Source of the DNA: an uncultured Opitutaceae bacterium
GTDB lineage: Bacteria; Verrucomicrobiota; Verrucomicrobiia; Opitutales; Opitutaceae
Assembly: GCA_903862595.1 (NCBI GenBank)
Contig: CAIOYO010000106.1
Coordinates: 1 to 40,042 of the forward strand
DNA: 40,042 nucleotides
Reading direction: 5' to 3'
Shown here one piece after another: positions 1-8,122 of the stretch (positions are counted from its first letter, which is position 1; each line of letters opens with the position of its first letter). Both the position numbers and the translations under genes were made by a program. The notes under the pieces were generated by a model. The model was not told the origin of the DNA. It saw only the letters and a list, made by a program, of their open reading frames with translations, and did no database searches.

Positions 1-312
1 ATAGCCTTCGGCCCCCGCCAGTTCGATCTCGGCCGCTGCGAGGTCTTCCTCGCTGGGGAGAAGGAACAAGTTGTTGTACGCCGTGGGTACGATTTTTTCG
101 ATCGCTGCGCCCTCGCCACGGAGCGGTCCGTACAAGCTCGCGCCCTCGCGTTTCTCCACCCCGACTGCACTCGTCGCATTCGCCTGCGGATCAAGGTCGA
201 CCAGCAGAGTGCGCACCCCTTTTTCCGCGAGCGCGGCGGAGAGATTCACGGCTGTCGTCGTTTTTCCGACGCCGCCCTTTTGGTTGGCGATAGTGAAGAT
301 GAGCGAGCGCAT
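1..312 (-). CDS. parA: ParA/Soj-family chromosome partitioning ATPase, 3' part cut by window edge
   Basis: The first 104 residues are visible; the C-terminus lies beyond base 1. The N-terminus reads as a ParA/MinD-type P-loop ATPase: beta strand, then the deviant Walker A motif KGGVGKTTT at residues 12-20 with the signature first lysine, then a DLDPQAN segment (Walker A') near residue 43. Proteins of this family bind DNA as ATP dimers and, with ParB, move replication origins or plasmids. The ATG at 312 fits the usual ParA start (short lead-in before the P-loop). parB would be expected next on the - strand, outside the window. Family is certain; a chromosomal Soj role is inferred from the housekeeping surroundings. 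Confidence 0.93.
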   Translation of the reverse strand, partial: MRSLIFTIANQKGGVGKTTTAVNLSAALAEKGVRTLLVDLDPQANATSAVGVEKREGASLYGPLRGEGAAIEKIVPTAYNNLFLLPSEEDLAAAEIELAGAEGY

Positions 313-458
313 GGGACGGGACGAGGGTGGCCTCGAGAGGGTCCGGGCCGCAAGCCCGCTTCGCGAGAACACGATTCGGAGTCTAGCCTCGACTTAGCGG
401 CCATGCTCCAGAGACTCTCCAGACGCGACTTAGCTGCATTGCCCGTCGCGCCCTCTCG

Positions 459-1901
459 ATGAAGATCGTTCACGTCGCCAGCGAAGTCTTTCCCTACGTC
501 AAGACCGGTGGGCTGGCGGATGCCGTCGGGGCGCTGGCGGGCACCTTGGCCGAGCGCGGGCATGAGGTGGCGGTGTTTCTTCCGGGCTATCGCCGGGCGC
601 TGGAGCACCCCGCGGCCCAGAAGCCGGAGCGGAGGTTGCGTCTGAAGATCGAGATGGGGGATCGCTTCGCCTCGTGTGACGTCCTCGCCCTGAATGCCGC
701 CCCGCGCCTCACTCTTTATTTCATCAGCCGCGAGGAGTTCTTCGATCGCCAAGGCATCTACGGCAATGGCGAGCGGGACTACGAGGATAACGACAACCGC
801 TTCATCTTCTTCGCCAAGGCGGTGGTCGAATCCCTCCGCCTGCTCGATCTGAAGGCCGACATCGTGCACGCGCATGATTGGCCGACGGGCCTCCTGCCGC
901 TTTTCTTGCGTTACGAGGAGAGGCGCCACGGGGTGATGCTGGCGCTGCGCACCGTCTTCACCGTCCACAACATCGCTTTTCAAGGCGTGTTCCCGATGAA
1001 GTCTTTTTCGCGCACCAATCTGCCAGAGGAGCTCATGGGGATCGACGGCCTCGAGTACTACGGCCAGATGAGCTTCATGAAGGGTGGTCTGTTGTTCGCG
1101 GACCACCTCACCACCGTGAGCCCGCAGTACGCGCGCGAGATCCAGACTCCGGAGTTCGGTTGCGGGCTCGACGGCGTGATCCAGTCGCGGGCCGCGGACT
1201 TGGTGGGCCTAGTGAATGGAATTGATTCCGCGATCTGGAACCCGGCGACCGACCCCGCGCTCGCGGCGAATTACTCGGCGGACGATCTGTCGGGAAAGAA
1301 GGCGTGTAGGCTGGACTTGCTGCGTCGGCTCGGGTTGGACCCCGCCTTCCCCGGGCCCATCTTCGGGATGGTGGCGCGCTTGACCGAGCAGAAAGGCATT
1401 CAGCTGGTCCTCGCTAATCGACGTTTCTTCGAGACGAGCCCAGTCGCCCTCGTCGTGCTCGGGACCGGCGAAGCCCGTTTCGAGGCGGGGCTGCGCGACC
1501 TCGTGGCCGCCATGCCCGGGCGCGCCGCACTCTCAACGCGCCTCGACGAGACGATGAGCCATGTCGTGGAAGCCGGTGCAGATTTCTTCCTGATGCCCTC
1601 GCTCTTCGAGCCGTGCGGGCTGAATCAGATGTACTCTCAGGCCTATGGGACGGTTCCGCTCGTCTCCCGCGTTGGCGGCCTCGTCGACACGGTCATTGAC
1701 GTGGAGGATGCTCCGCAGGACGGCACGGGAATCATGTTTCGACCGACCGCGGCCGGTCTGGCTGAAGGGCTGGAGCGGGCAGTGACTCTGTTCCGCAATT
1801 CCGCCGCGTTGCGCAAGGTGCAGCAGCGCGGCATGCGCCGTGACTTCAGCTGGCGGCAGGCTGCGGTCGCCTACGAGCGGCTGTATCAGGACGCACTCTG
1901 A
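459..1901 (+). CDS. glgA: Glycogen synthase (ADP-glucose type, GT5)
   Basis: Transfers glucose from ADP-glucose to the non-reducing end of alpha-1,4-glucan. It has 480 residues, the usual bacterial GlgA length. The N-terminus carries the KTGGLAD motif (residues 15-21) that binds ADP-glucose; HAHDWPTG and TVHNIAFQG are typical GT5 segments; the C-terminal domain holds the EPCGLNQMYSQAYG block, equivalent to the conserved E-x7-E-type retaining glycosyltransferase region. The start ATG at 459 gives the canonical MKIVHVASEVFPY opening, with no Shine-Dalgarno before it. No other glycogen gene is in the window; it is the first gene of a long + strand run, 69 bases ahead of the photolyase. Confidence 0.96.
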   Translation: MKIVHVASEVFPYVKTGGLADAVGALAGTLAERGHEVAVFLPGYRRALEHPAAQKPERRLRLKIEMGDRFASCDVLALNAAPRLTLYFISREEFFDRQGIYGNGERDYEDNDNRFIFFAKAVVESLRLLDLKADIVHAHDWPTGLLPLFLRYEERRHGVMLALRTVFTVHNIAFQGVFPMKSFSRTNLPEELMGIDGLEYYGQMSFMKGGLLFADHLTTVSPQYAREIQTPEFGCGLDGVIQSRAADLVGLVNGIDSAIWNPATDPALAANYSADDLSGKKACRLDLLRRLGLDPAFPGPIFGMVARLTEQKGIQLVLANRRFFETSPVALVVLGTGEARFEAGLRDLVAAMPGRAALSTRLDETMSHVVEAGADFFLMPSLFEPCGLNQMYSQAYGTVPLVSRVGGLVDTVIDVEDAPQDGTGIMFRPTAAGLAEGLERAVTLFRNSAALRKVQQRGMRRDFSWRQAAVAYERLYQDAL

Positions 1902-1970
1902 GTCGGGGGCGCTCGCTTTGTCGCGAGGGCTTGCGGCGCAGCGATTTCTGCGCACCCGTATCGTTTCTCG

Positions 1971-3422
1971 ATGTCCGGTGCTCCCACTCTCCTTTGGTTC
2001 CGACAAGACCTGCGTGTGCAGGACAACGCCGCGCTGGCGGCGGCGATTGAGCGCGGGCAGGCTATCGTGCCGGTGTACATTCTGGATGAGGCGGGGGAGG
2101 GGGCCTGGCGACTGGGTGGGGCGTCCCGCTGGTGGCTGCACGGCTCACTTGAGTCCTTGGATCGAGCGCTGCGACAACGCGGCCTCCGTCTAACGTTGGC
2201 GTGTGGAGACAGCGCACAGGTGCTAAACGAACTGGTGGCTGAGACGGGTGCTGGCGCGGTCTACTGGAATCGACGCTATGGGCCGTCCAGCATTGCCCGC
2301 GACAGTGCCATCAAGACCGATCTTGCTGCGCGTGGCGTTGAGGCGCGCAGCTTCAACACCAGTCTCCTCTTTGAGCCTCAGACGATCGCGAACAAGCAAG
2401 GACGACCGTTTCAAGTCTTCACGCCGTACTGGAGGCATTGTCTGACGTTGCCCGTCGGTGCACCGACGTTGATCAAGAGCGGCGCCCTCCGCGCCCCGGC
2501 TTCGTGGCCCGCGACGCGGCCGCTTGAGTCTCTCGAACTGCGACCCACGATTCCATGGGATCGTGGTTTCCATGGCGCATGGACGCCCGGTGAGGAGGGG
2601 GCGCGGCAGCGGCTCGCCCAGTTCCTTGCTCAGGCGGTCGCAGCGTACGGTGAGGCTCGCGACATCCCGTCGATCGACGGCGTCTCCCGGCTTTCCCCCC
2701 ATCTGCATTTTGGAGAGATCGGGCCGCGGCAAATCTGGGCGGCCGCTGCCGAGCTCGGCCGAGAGCGTGGAGTCTTCCCGGCCAATGTCGGCGTCGCCAA
2801 GTTCCTCGCCGAAGTGGGCTGGCGCGAGTTTGCCCACCACCTGCTCTATCACTTTCCGCAGACCGCGGCTCAACCCCTACGTGCTGAGTTCGCGCGTTTC
2901 CCCTGGCGCGCCGATCCGGGCGGTCACCTGCTGCGCGCCTGGCAACGCGGACGCACGGGGTACCCGATCGTCGATGCCGGGATGCGGCAACTTTGGACAA
3001 CGGGCTGGATGCACAATCGGGTGCGCATGATCGTGGCTTCTTTCTTGGTCAAGCACCTGCGGCTCTCGTGGACCGAAGGGGCGCGCTGGTTCTGGGACAC
3101 CCTCGTGGACGCGGATCTCGCCAGCAACACGCTGGGGTGGCAATGGAGTGCCGGCTGCGGCGCCGACGCGGCGCCTTATTTCCGGATTTTTGCGCCCGTG
3201 CTGCAGGGAGAAAAGTTCGACGGCGAGGGCGAGTACGTTCGGCGCTGGTGCCCCGAGCTGGCCCGCCTTCCCGCGCGGTTCATCCACCAACCGTGGGCGG
3301 CCCCGGAGTCGGTGCTGCAGGTGGCGGGCGTTCGCTTGGGTGAATCTTACCCGCGCCCCATCGTCGATCACGCGAAGGCGCGCGCCGAAGCCTTGAGCGC
3401 ATTCCAGAGCTTGCGCGCGTGA
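1971..3422 (+). CDS. phr: Class I deoxyribodipyrimidine (CPD) photolyase
   Basis: Light-dependent repair of cyclobutane pyrimidine dimers using FADH-. It has 483 residues. The N-terminal alpha/beta antenna domain opens with LLWFRQDLRVQDN, and the C-terminal FAD domain contains the family signature TGYPIVDAGMRQL followed by GWMHNRVRM and the NTLGWQWSAG segment, all canonical for class I photolyases. The gene overlaps the next one by 4 bases (GTGA), so the two photolyases are probably translated together. A photolyase-type cryptochrome with lost repair activity cannot be excluded from sequence alone, but the conserved FAD and substrate pocket make repair the default reading. Confidence 0.95.
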   Translation: MSGAPTLLWFRQDLRVQDNAALAAAIERGQAIVPVYILDEAGEGAWRLGGASRWWLHGSLESLDRALRQRGLRLTLACGDSAQVLNELVAETGAGAVYWNRRYGPSSIARDSAIKTDLAARGVEARSFNTSLLFEPQTIANKQGRPFQVFTPYWRHCLTLPVGAPTLIKSGALRAPASWPATRPLESLELRPTIPWDRGFHGAWTPGEEGARQRLAQFLAQAVAAYGEARDIPSIDGVSRLSPHLHFGEIGPRQIWAAAAELGRERGVFPANVGVAKFLAEVGWREFAHHLLYHFPQTAAQPLRAEFARFPWRADPGGHLLRAWQRGRTGYPIVDAGMRQLWTTGWMHNRVRMIVASFLVKHLRLSWTEGARWFWDTLVDADLASNTLGWQWSAGCGADAAPYFRIFAPVLQGEKFDGEGEYVRRWCPELARLPARFIHQPWAAPESVLQVAGVRLGESYPRPIVDHAKARAEALSAFQSLRA

Positions 3423-5023
3423 CGAATCCGCACGTCGCCACCATGCCTTCCGCTCGCCATCTCATCCTCGTGCTCGGAGACCAGCTCGACCTCCAGTCGG
3501 CTGCGTTCGACGGCATCGATCGGGCACGGGACGTCGTCTGGATGGCCGAGGTCGCGGGCGAATCGGAGAATGTGTGGTCGACGCAGGTCCGGACCACGCT
3601 GTTTCTCTCGGCCATGCGTCACTTCCGCGATCGTGCGGTCAAGGTCGGCTACCGGCTCGACTACACGCCGCTCGACGATCCCAAGAACAGCCAGACTCTC
3701 GCGGGTGAGTTGAGGCGCGCCGTCAGCCGGCTGCGGCCGGAGCGCCTTATCGTGGTGCAGCCGGGAGAGTGGCGGGTGCAGGAGGCCCTCAAAGAGGCGG
3801 CCGGAGCGCTCGGTCTTGCGCTTGAGATGCGCGAGGACCGACACTTTCTCTGTTCGCCCGCCGACTTCGCCCGCCACGCCAAGGGCCGCCGGCAGCTCCG
3901 CATGGAGTTTTTCTACCGGGAAATGCGGCGGCGGCACGACGTCCTTGTCTCCGCGGACGGTGAGCCGGAGGGTGGAGAGTGGAACTACGACCACGAAAAC
4001 CGCGAGAGCTTCGGGCGTACCGCGCCGACTCCGCCCGCCCCACGAGCATTCCCCCCTGATCGCGTCACGCAGGAGGTCATTGCGCTCGTGCGCGCGCGAT
4101 TCCCGGACCGACCCGGCGACTTGGAGCGCTTTGATTGGCCGGTGACTCCCGAGGAGGCGGAGGCGGCGCTGGAGGACTTTGTGGCGCAGCGACTGGTCCA
4201 GTTCGGGCGCTTTCAGGATGCGATCTGGCTCGGGCAACCGTGGCTTTATCACTCGCGTTTGGCGGCGGCGATGAATCTCAAGTTGCTGGACCCCCGGCGC
4301 GTCATCGCGGCAGCAACGGCTGCCTACCGCGCGGGCCGCGCAGAATTGGCTGCCGTGGAGGGATTCATCCGTCAAATCCTCGGCTGGCGGGAGTACGTCC
4401 GCGGCATCTACTGGCACTTGATGCCGGATTACCTCGAGCGGAATGCACTCGGGGCCAAGGAAGCATTGCCGGCGTTTTTCTGGACCGGTGAGGTGCCGAT
4501 GGCGTGCCTTCGCGACGCGATCGGTCAGAGCCTCTCGCTGGGCTATGCGCATCATATTCAGCGTCTGATGGTGACCGGCCTGTACTCGCTCCTGCTCGGA
4601 GTGAAGCCGCAAGCGGTGCACGCGTGGTACCTGGCGGTCTATGTCGATGCGGTCGAGTGGGTCGAACTCCCCAATACGCTCGGCATGTCGCAGTACGGGG
4701 ATGGCGGAGTGATGGCATCCAAGCCTTACGTCGCCACCGGACGCTACATCGAGCGAATGAGCAACGCCTGCCGCCAGTGCCGCTTTGATCCGGCGGAAGC
4801 GACCGGCCCGCGGGCTTGCCCGTTCACCACGCTCTACTGGGATTTTCTGCTGCGGCATCGCGACCAGTTGCAGAAGAATCCCCGCATGAGCCTGCAGGTG
4901 CGCAACGTGGAGAAACTGACTCCGGAGCGGGTGCACTTGATTCGCTCCCAGGCGGAGCAAATTCGCGCCAACGGCGGCGTGCCAACGGCACCCGGTGAGA
5001 CGGCTCTCTCTCTGTTCTCATGA
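3419..5023 (+). CDS. FeS-cluster cryptochrome/photolyase (FeS-BCP, PhrB/CryPro type)
   Basis: Member of the bacterial (6-4) photolyase group that carries a [4Fe-4S] cluster as well as FAD. It has 534 residues from the GTG at 3419, or 526 from the ATG at 3443, which is also plausible. Four cysteines at 363, 451, 454 and 467 have the 88/3/13 spacing known for the cluster ligands of Agrobacterium PhrB; they lie in MACLRDAIGQ, ACRQCRF and RACPF. The N-terminal half is the lumazine-antenna DASS-like domain opening with LILVLGDQL. Known members repair (6-4) photoproducts or act as photoreceptors. It overlaps both neighbours by 4 bases. Symbol left blank because phrB is used inconsistently for this family. 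Confidence 0.93.
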   Translation: MTNPHVATMPSARHLILVLGDQLDLQSAAFDGIDRARDVVWMAEVAGESENVWSTQVRTTLFLSAMRHFRDRAVKVGYRLDYTPLDDPKNSQTLAGELRRAVSRLRPERLIVVQPGEWRVQEALKEAAGALGLALEMREDRHFLCSPADFARHAKGRRQLRMEFFYREMRRRHDVLVSADGEPEGGEWNYDHENRESFGRTAPTPPAPRAFPPDRVTQEVIALVRARFPDRPGDLERFDWPVTPEEAEAALEDFVAQRLVQFGRFQDAIWLGQPWLYHSRLAAAMNLKLLDPRRVIAAATAAYRAGRAELAAVEGFIRQILGWREYVRGIYWHLMPDYLERNALGAKEALPAFFWTGEVPMACLRDAIGQSLSLGYAHHIQRLMVTGLYSLLLGVKPQAVHAWYLAVYVDAVEWVELPNTLGMSQYGDGGVMASKPYVATGRYIERMSNACRQCRFDPAEATGPRACPFTTLYWDFLLRHRDQLQKNPRMSLQVRNVEKLTPERVHLIRSQAEQIRANGGVPTAPGETALSLFS

Positions 5024-5211
5024 GCACGATGCGACGCAAGAGTGACCTCCCGACCAAGACCTGCGTGGCGTGCGGGCGTCCATTTGCTTGGCGTAAGAAG
5101 TGGGAGCGCTGCTGGAACGAGGTGCTCACCTGCTCGGAGCGTTGCCGGCGGGTGCGGCGCAGCGGTCCTCGGGCGGAGCGCGCGACGGGCGAAACGCCAC
5201 GGGCGCAATAG
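5020..5211 (+). CDS. DUF2256 small zinc-ribbon-like protein
   Basis: A 63-residue protein with five cysteines (15, 18, 31, 38, 42). A CxxC in TCVACGRPF, the basic WRKKWER stretch and the CSERCRR end match the DUF2256 family. The cysteine arrangement suggests one bound metal ion, probably zinc. The family is often found beside cryptochrome/photolyase genes of the FeS type, and here it starts inside the stop of that gene (ATGA), so joint expression is near certain. Function is not established; a role in cluster assembly or in handling the photolyase is a guess from context. The tail after residue 45 is low in conserved features. Confidence 0.88.
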   Translation: MSTMRRKSDLPTKTCVACGRPFAWRKKWERCWNEVLTCSERCRRVRRSGPRAERATGETPRAQ

Positions 5212-5232
5212 CGACAGCGTCCCCTTTAATTG

Positions 5233-6618
5233 ATGAAACTCACCTACCGCATTCGTCTTAAGCGCTCGGCCGCGGATGCGTTTGCCTGGCATGAGCGTCC
5301 GGGCGCGTTTGAGCGTTTCGCGCCGCCGTGGGTGCGGACCGAGGTGTTGCATCGCTCGGGTGGCATTCGCGACGGAGGACGGTTGACGATGGTGCAATAC
5401 CTCGGCCCGTTGCCGCTGCGCTGGGAAATCGAGCATGTGGATTTTATCCCGGGGCGTCAGTTCTGCGACGTGGCCCGGCGCTCTCCGTTCCGTCGCTGGC
5501 GGCATGTGCATCGCGTGGAGTCGATCGGTCCGGACGCCTGTGAGTGGATCGACGAAGTAGACTTCGCCTTTTGGGGCGGGGGGCTCGCGCGGGGCGTCCT
5601 GGGCGGCACGACGCGTTCTGAGCTGGACCGCTTGTTTGCTTACCGGCAGGCGCGACTGAAGGCGGACTTGGAGTCGAGGCCGCAAGCCGTGACGGGTCGA
5701 ATCGTCGTGGCGGGGGCATCAGGGCTCGTGGGCTCGGCGCTGACGGCCTTGCTCTCGACGCGCGGGTATGAGGTGGTCCGCCTGGTGCGTCGGCCGGCCC
5801 AGGCGAGCGATGAACGGTTCTGGGATCCGACGCGTCCGGAAACGCTGGGTGACGTGCTGTCCGGAGCTGCGGCGCTCGTCAGCCTCGGCGGGGCCGGGAT
5901 AGCGGACCGCCGCTGGTGCAAGGCTCGGAAAGCGGAACTCCGCTCAAGCCGATTGGAAGGCACCCGAGCGTTGGTTGAGGGATTGCGCCGAGCGTCCCGG
6001 CCCCCGTCCGTGTTTCTGTCGGCCTCCGCGATTGGGATCTACGGGGTCAATACGAATCGCTCAGTCGATGAGACGAGTGCGCGCGGAGACGGCTTCCTGG
6101 CCGAGCTGACGCAGGATTGGGAACAGGAGGCGGCGCTGGCCGAATCCGCGGGGGTGCGTCCGATTCTCCTTCGGACCGGCATCGTGCTTTCGCCGCGGGG
6201 TGGGGCACTGGCTCGCATGCTGCCGATATTTCGCTGTGGCCTGGGTGGTCCGATCGGGCGGGGCGAGCGGGGCATGAGTTGGATCTCGCTGGAGGACGAA
6301 ATCGCGGCGATCGCCTCCCTGCTGTCTCGGCCGGACGCGCGCGGAGCTTACAACCTCGTGGCGCCCAATCCGGTCAGCGGCGCAGAGTTCGCGCGCGAAC
6401 TCGGTCGAGCTCTGCATCGCCCGGCCTTCATGCCGGTGCCGGTTCCGGTGTTGCGTGCAGCATTCGGCGAAATGGCGACCGAAACGATCTTGGCCAGCCA
6501 GTGGGTAAGACCCGCGCGGCTGCTCCACGAGGGATTTGTCTTCCAGCATGCGTCCCTCGGCGACGCGTTGCGGGACATGCTCGGGACGAACAAAGCGTCA
6601 TCCCAACTCGAATCATGA
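5233..6618 (+). CDS. SRPBCC domain fused to TIGR01777/SDR39U1 epimerase-like protein
   Basis: 461 residues with two domains. Residues 1 to about 150 look like a SRPBCC (START-like) ligand-binding fold; residues from about 155 are an extended SDR with the nucleotide-binding GASGLVGSAL motif, the SASAIGIYG segment and the WISLEDE block typical of the TIGR01777 (YfcH/SDR39U1) family. The substrate of this family is unknown. The ATG at 5233 is chosen over the preceding TTG at 5230. The gene sits 21 bases after the DUF2256 gene and overlaps the flavoprotein by 4 bases. SDR39U1 and SRPBCC genes recur beside photolyases in other bacteria, so this is probably part of a light-response module. Confidence 0.88.
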   Translation: MKLTYRIRLKRSAADAFAWHERPGAFERFAPPWVRTEVLHRSGGIRDGGRLTMVQYLGPLPLRWEIEHVDFIPGRQFCDVARRSPFRRWRHVHRVESIGPDACEWIDEVDFAFWGGGLARGVLGGTTRSELDRLFAYRQARLKADLESRPQAVTGRIVVAGASGLVGSALTALLSTRGYEVVRLVRRPAQASDERFWDPTRPETLGDVLSGAAALVSLGGAGIADRRWCKARKAELRSSRLEGTRALVEGLRRASRPPSVFLSASAIGIYGVNTNRSVDETSARGDGFLAELTQDWEQEAALAESAGVRPILLRTGIVLSPRGGALARMLPIFRCGLGGPIGRGERGMSWISLEDEIAAIASLLSRPDARGAYNLVAPNPVSGAEFARELGRALHRPAFMPVPVPVLRAAFGEMATETILASQWVRPARLLHEGFVFQHASLGDALRDMLGTNKASSQLES

Positions 6619-7577
6619 AGCGAAACATTGCGATTATTGGCGCGGGCGTGGCCGGCTTGTCCGCGGCGAGCGTTCTTCAGGCATCCGGGGCGCGCCTCGT
6701 GGTCCTCGAAAAGAGCCGCGGTGTAGGCGGGCGCATGGCGACTAAGCGCGTCGGTGAGGCCGTCTTCGACACCGGTGCACAGTTCTTCACCGCGCGTGAG
6801 GACGGTTTCGCGTCCGAGGTCCAGCGTTGGGCGGATGCGGGCAAAGCTGACCGTTGGCCGGGCTCCGAGCATCGTTGGATTGGTCGCGGCGGCATGACGG
6901 CGGTACCGAAGCTTCTGGCTGAGGGCATTGATGTGGAGCGGGAGCGCAAGGTCACGGCGGCGCGGCATCATCCGAGCGGCTACTGGGAGCTGGATATCGA
7001 GAACGCGGAGATTCTTCGCGCTGAACGATTGGTTCTGACGGCGCCGATGCCGCAGGCGCTGGCCTTGCTCGAGGCCGGAGGCGTCCGACTGCCCGACGCC
7101 ATCGCGGCGGAGCTACGCAGCGTGACCTATCGACCCTGTCTGGCGGCGCTACTGGTGCTGGATGGCCCAAGCGCGGTACCGCAAGAAGGGGTCGCGCCCA
7201 GCGAGGGACCGCTGCGTTGGGTGGCGGACAACTCGCAGAAGGGCCTTTGTCGGCCGACGGCAGTCACCCTGCATGCCACCCCGGAGTTTTCCGCCCGGGA
7301 GTATGGGCGTCCGGAATCCGAGGTCCTCGAGCAGATGATTGCCGCCGCGCAGGCCTGGCTGGGGGGCCGCATTGTCTCCTCAGCGACCCTCCACCGTTGG
7401 CGATACAGCGAGCCGGTGGGTTCCTTGCCCAAGGCCTTCAGCTGGGTTCCTGAACTCTCTTTGGGCTTCGCGGGGGACGCTTTCCTCGGGGGACGGGTGG
7501 AGGCAGCTGCGCTCTCGGGGATCGCACTGGGTCATCACATCGCGTCCCAGCTCATCGCCGCGCCGGTAGACCTCTAG
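6615..7577 (+). CDS. Renalase-like FAD-dependent oxidoreductase
   Basis: 320 residues. The Rossmann dinucleotide motif GAGVAGLSAA begins at residue 9, followed by the LEKSRGVGGRMATKR segment, a hallmark of the renalase/amine-oxidase-like NAD(P)-binding family; DTGAQFFTAR follows it, and the C-terminal GFAGDAFLGGRVEAA block closes the FAD site. Human and bacterial renalases oxidise aberrant forms of NAD(P)H, but specificity cannot be read here. The start is the ATG at 6615, inside the stop of the preceding SDR gene (ATGA). Its presence at the end of a photolyase block agrees with the frequent pairing of this family with photolyases. Exact reaction unknown. Confidence 0.86.
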   Translation: MKRNIAIIGAGVAGLSAASVLQASGARLVVLEKSRGVGGRMATKRVGEAVFDTGAQFFTAREDGFASEVQRWADAGKADRWPGSEHRWIGRGGMTAVPKLLAEGIDVERERKVTAARHHPSGYWELDIENAEILRAERLVLTAPMPQALALLEAGGVRLPDAIAAELRSVTYRPCLAALLVLDGPSAVPQEGVAPSEGPLRWVADNSQKGLCRPTAVTLHATPEFSAREYGRPESEVLEQMIAAAQAWLGGRIVSSATLHRWRYSEPVGSLPKAFSWVPELSLGFAGDAFLGGRVEAAALSGIALGHHIASQLIAAPVDL

Positions 7578-7644
7578 TTGCCGCGAAAGATTGCGATTTC
7601 CTTCAGCCGCGCGACGTACACGCTCTCCGGGGTCATTGCGCCTC

Positions 7645-8115
7645 ATGTCCGACGCCGTCACCTCTCTCATCCCGCACCGTCCGCCCTTCCTTTTCGTCGA
7701 CGAGATCGTCAGCGAGACGGCTGATTCGCTCGTAGCGCGGCGAACCTGGCGAGCCGAGGAGGACTTTTACCGCGGCCACTATCCGGGCGCGCCGATTACC
7801 CCGGGGGTGCTGCTGTGTGAGGCGGTATTCCAGACCGGCGCCTTGTTCCTCGCCCGGGCGGCGGGTCCGGAGGGAGTCTCGACTCCCGGAGTGCCGCTTC
7901 TCGCCAAGATCAACGACGTGCGCTTTCGGCAGCCGATCTACCCCGGCGACACCGTGCTGATTGAAGTCCGCCGGAAGGAGCGACTGGGCGAGTTCAGCCT
8001 GATGACGGGATCCATGCGAAAGGCCGACGGCGCGCGGGTGCTCAGCGTGGATTTCACCGTGGCATGGAAGACACCGTCCTCCGACGCACCCGCCAACGGT
8101 CAACCCTCGACGTAA
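7645..8115 (+). CDS. fabZ: FabZ-like 3-hydroxyacyl-ACP dehydratase
   Basis: Hot-dog fold dehydratase of 156 residues that converts 3-hydroxyacyl-ACP to trans-2-enoyl-ACP. The catalytic histidine is in GHYPGAPITPG (His45) and the catalytic acid in LLCEAVFQTG (Glu59), equivalent to the FabZ His/Glu pair. The opening LIPHRPPFLFVDE is typical. The start is the ATG at 7645; there is no Shine-Dalgarno, only CGCCTC. Seven bases separate it from the FabI-like gene. Because it sits directly ahead of fabI-like, oleA and oleB, it may be a specialised paralog serving hydrocarbon or special fatty-acid synthesis rather than the general housekeeping FabZ. The rest of the genome would be needed to decide. 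Confidence 0.9.
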   Translation: MSDAVTSLIPHRPPFLFVDEIVSETADSLVARRTWRAEEDFYRGHYPGAPITPGVLLCEAVFQTGALFLARAAGPEGVSTPGVPLLAKINDVRFRQPIYPGDTVLIEVRRKERLGEFSLMTGSMRKADGARVLSVDFTVAWKTPSSDAPANGQPST

Positions 8116-8122
8116 GCCCTCC

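Noticed and set aside
3368-4960. A 530-codon - strand frame opposite the FeS photolyase
   Set aside because: Composition is rich in His/Arg/Leu with no recognisable motif; the opposite strand carries clear cofactor and FeS motifs.
6117-6614. Upstream extension of the flavoprotein frame
   Set aside because: The residues before 6615 are the SDR gene read in another frame; the Rossmann motif begins right after the ATG at 6615.
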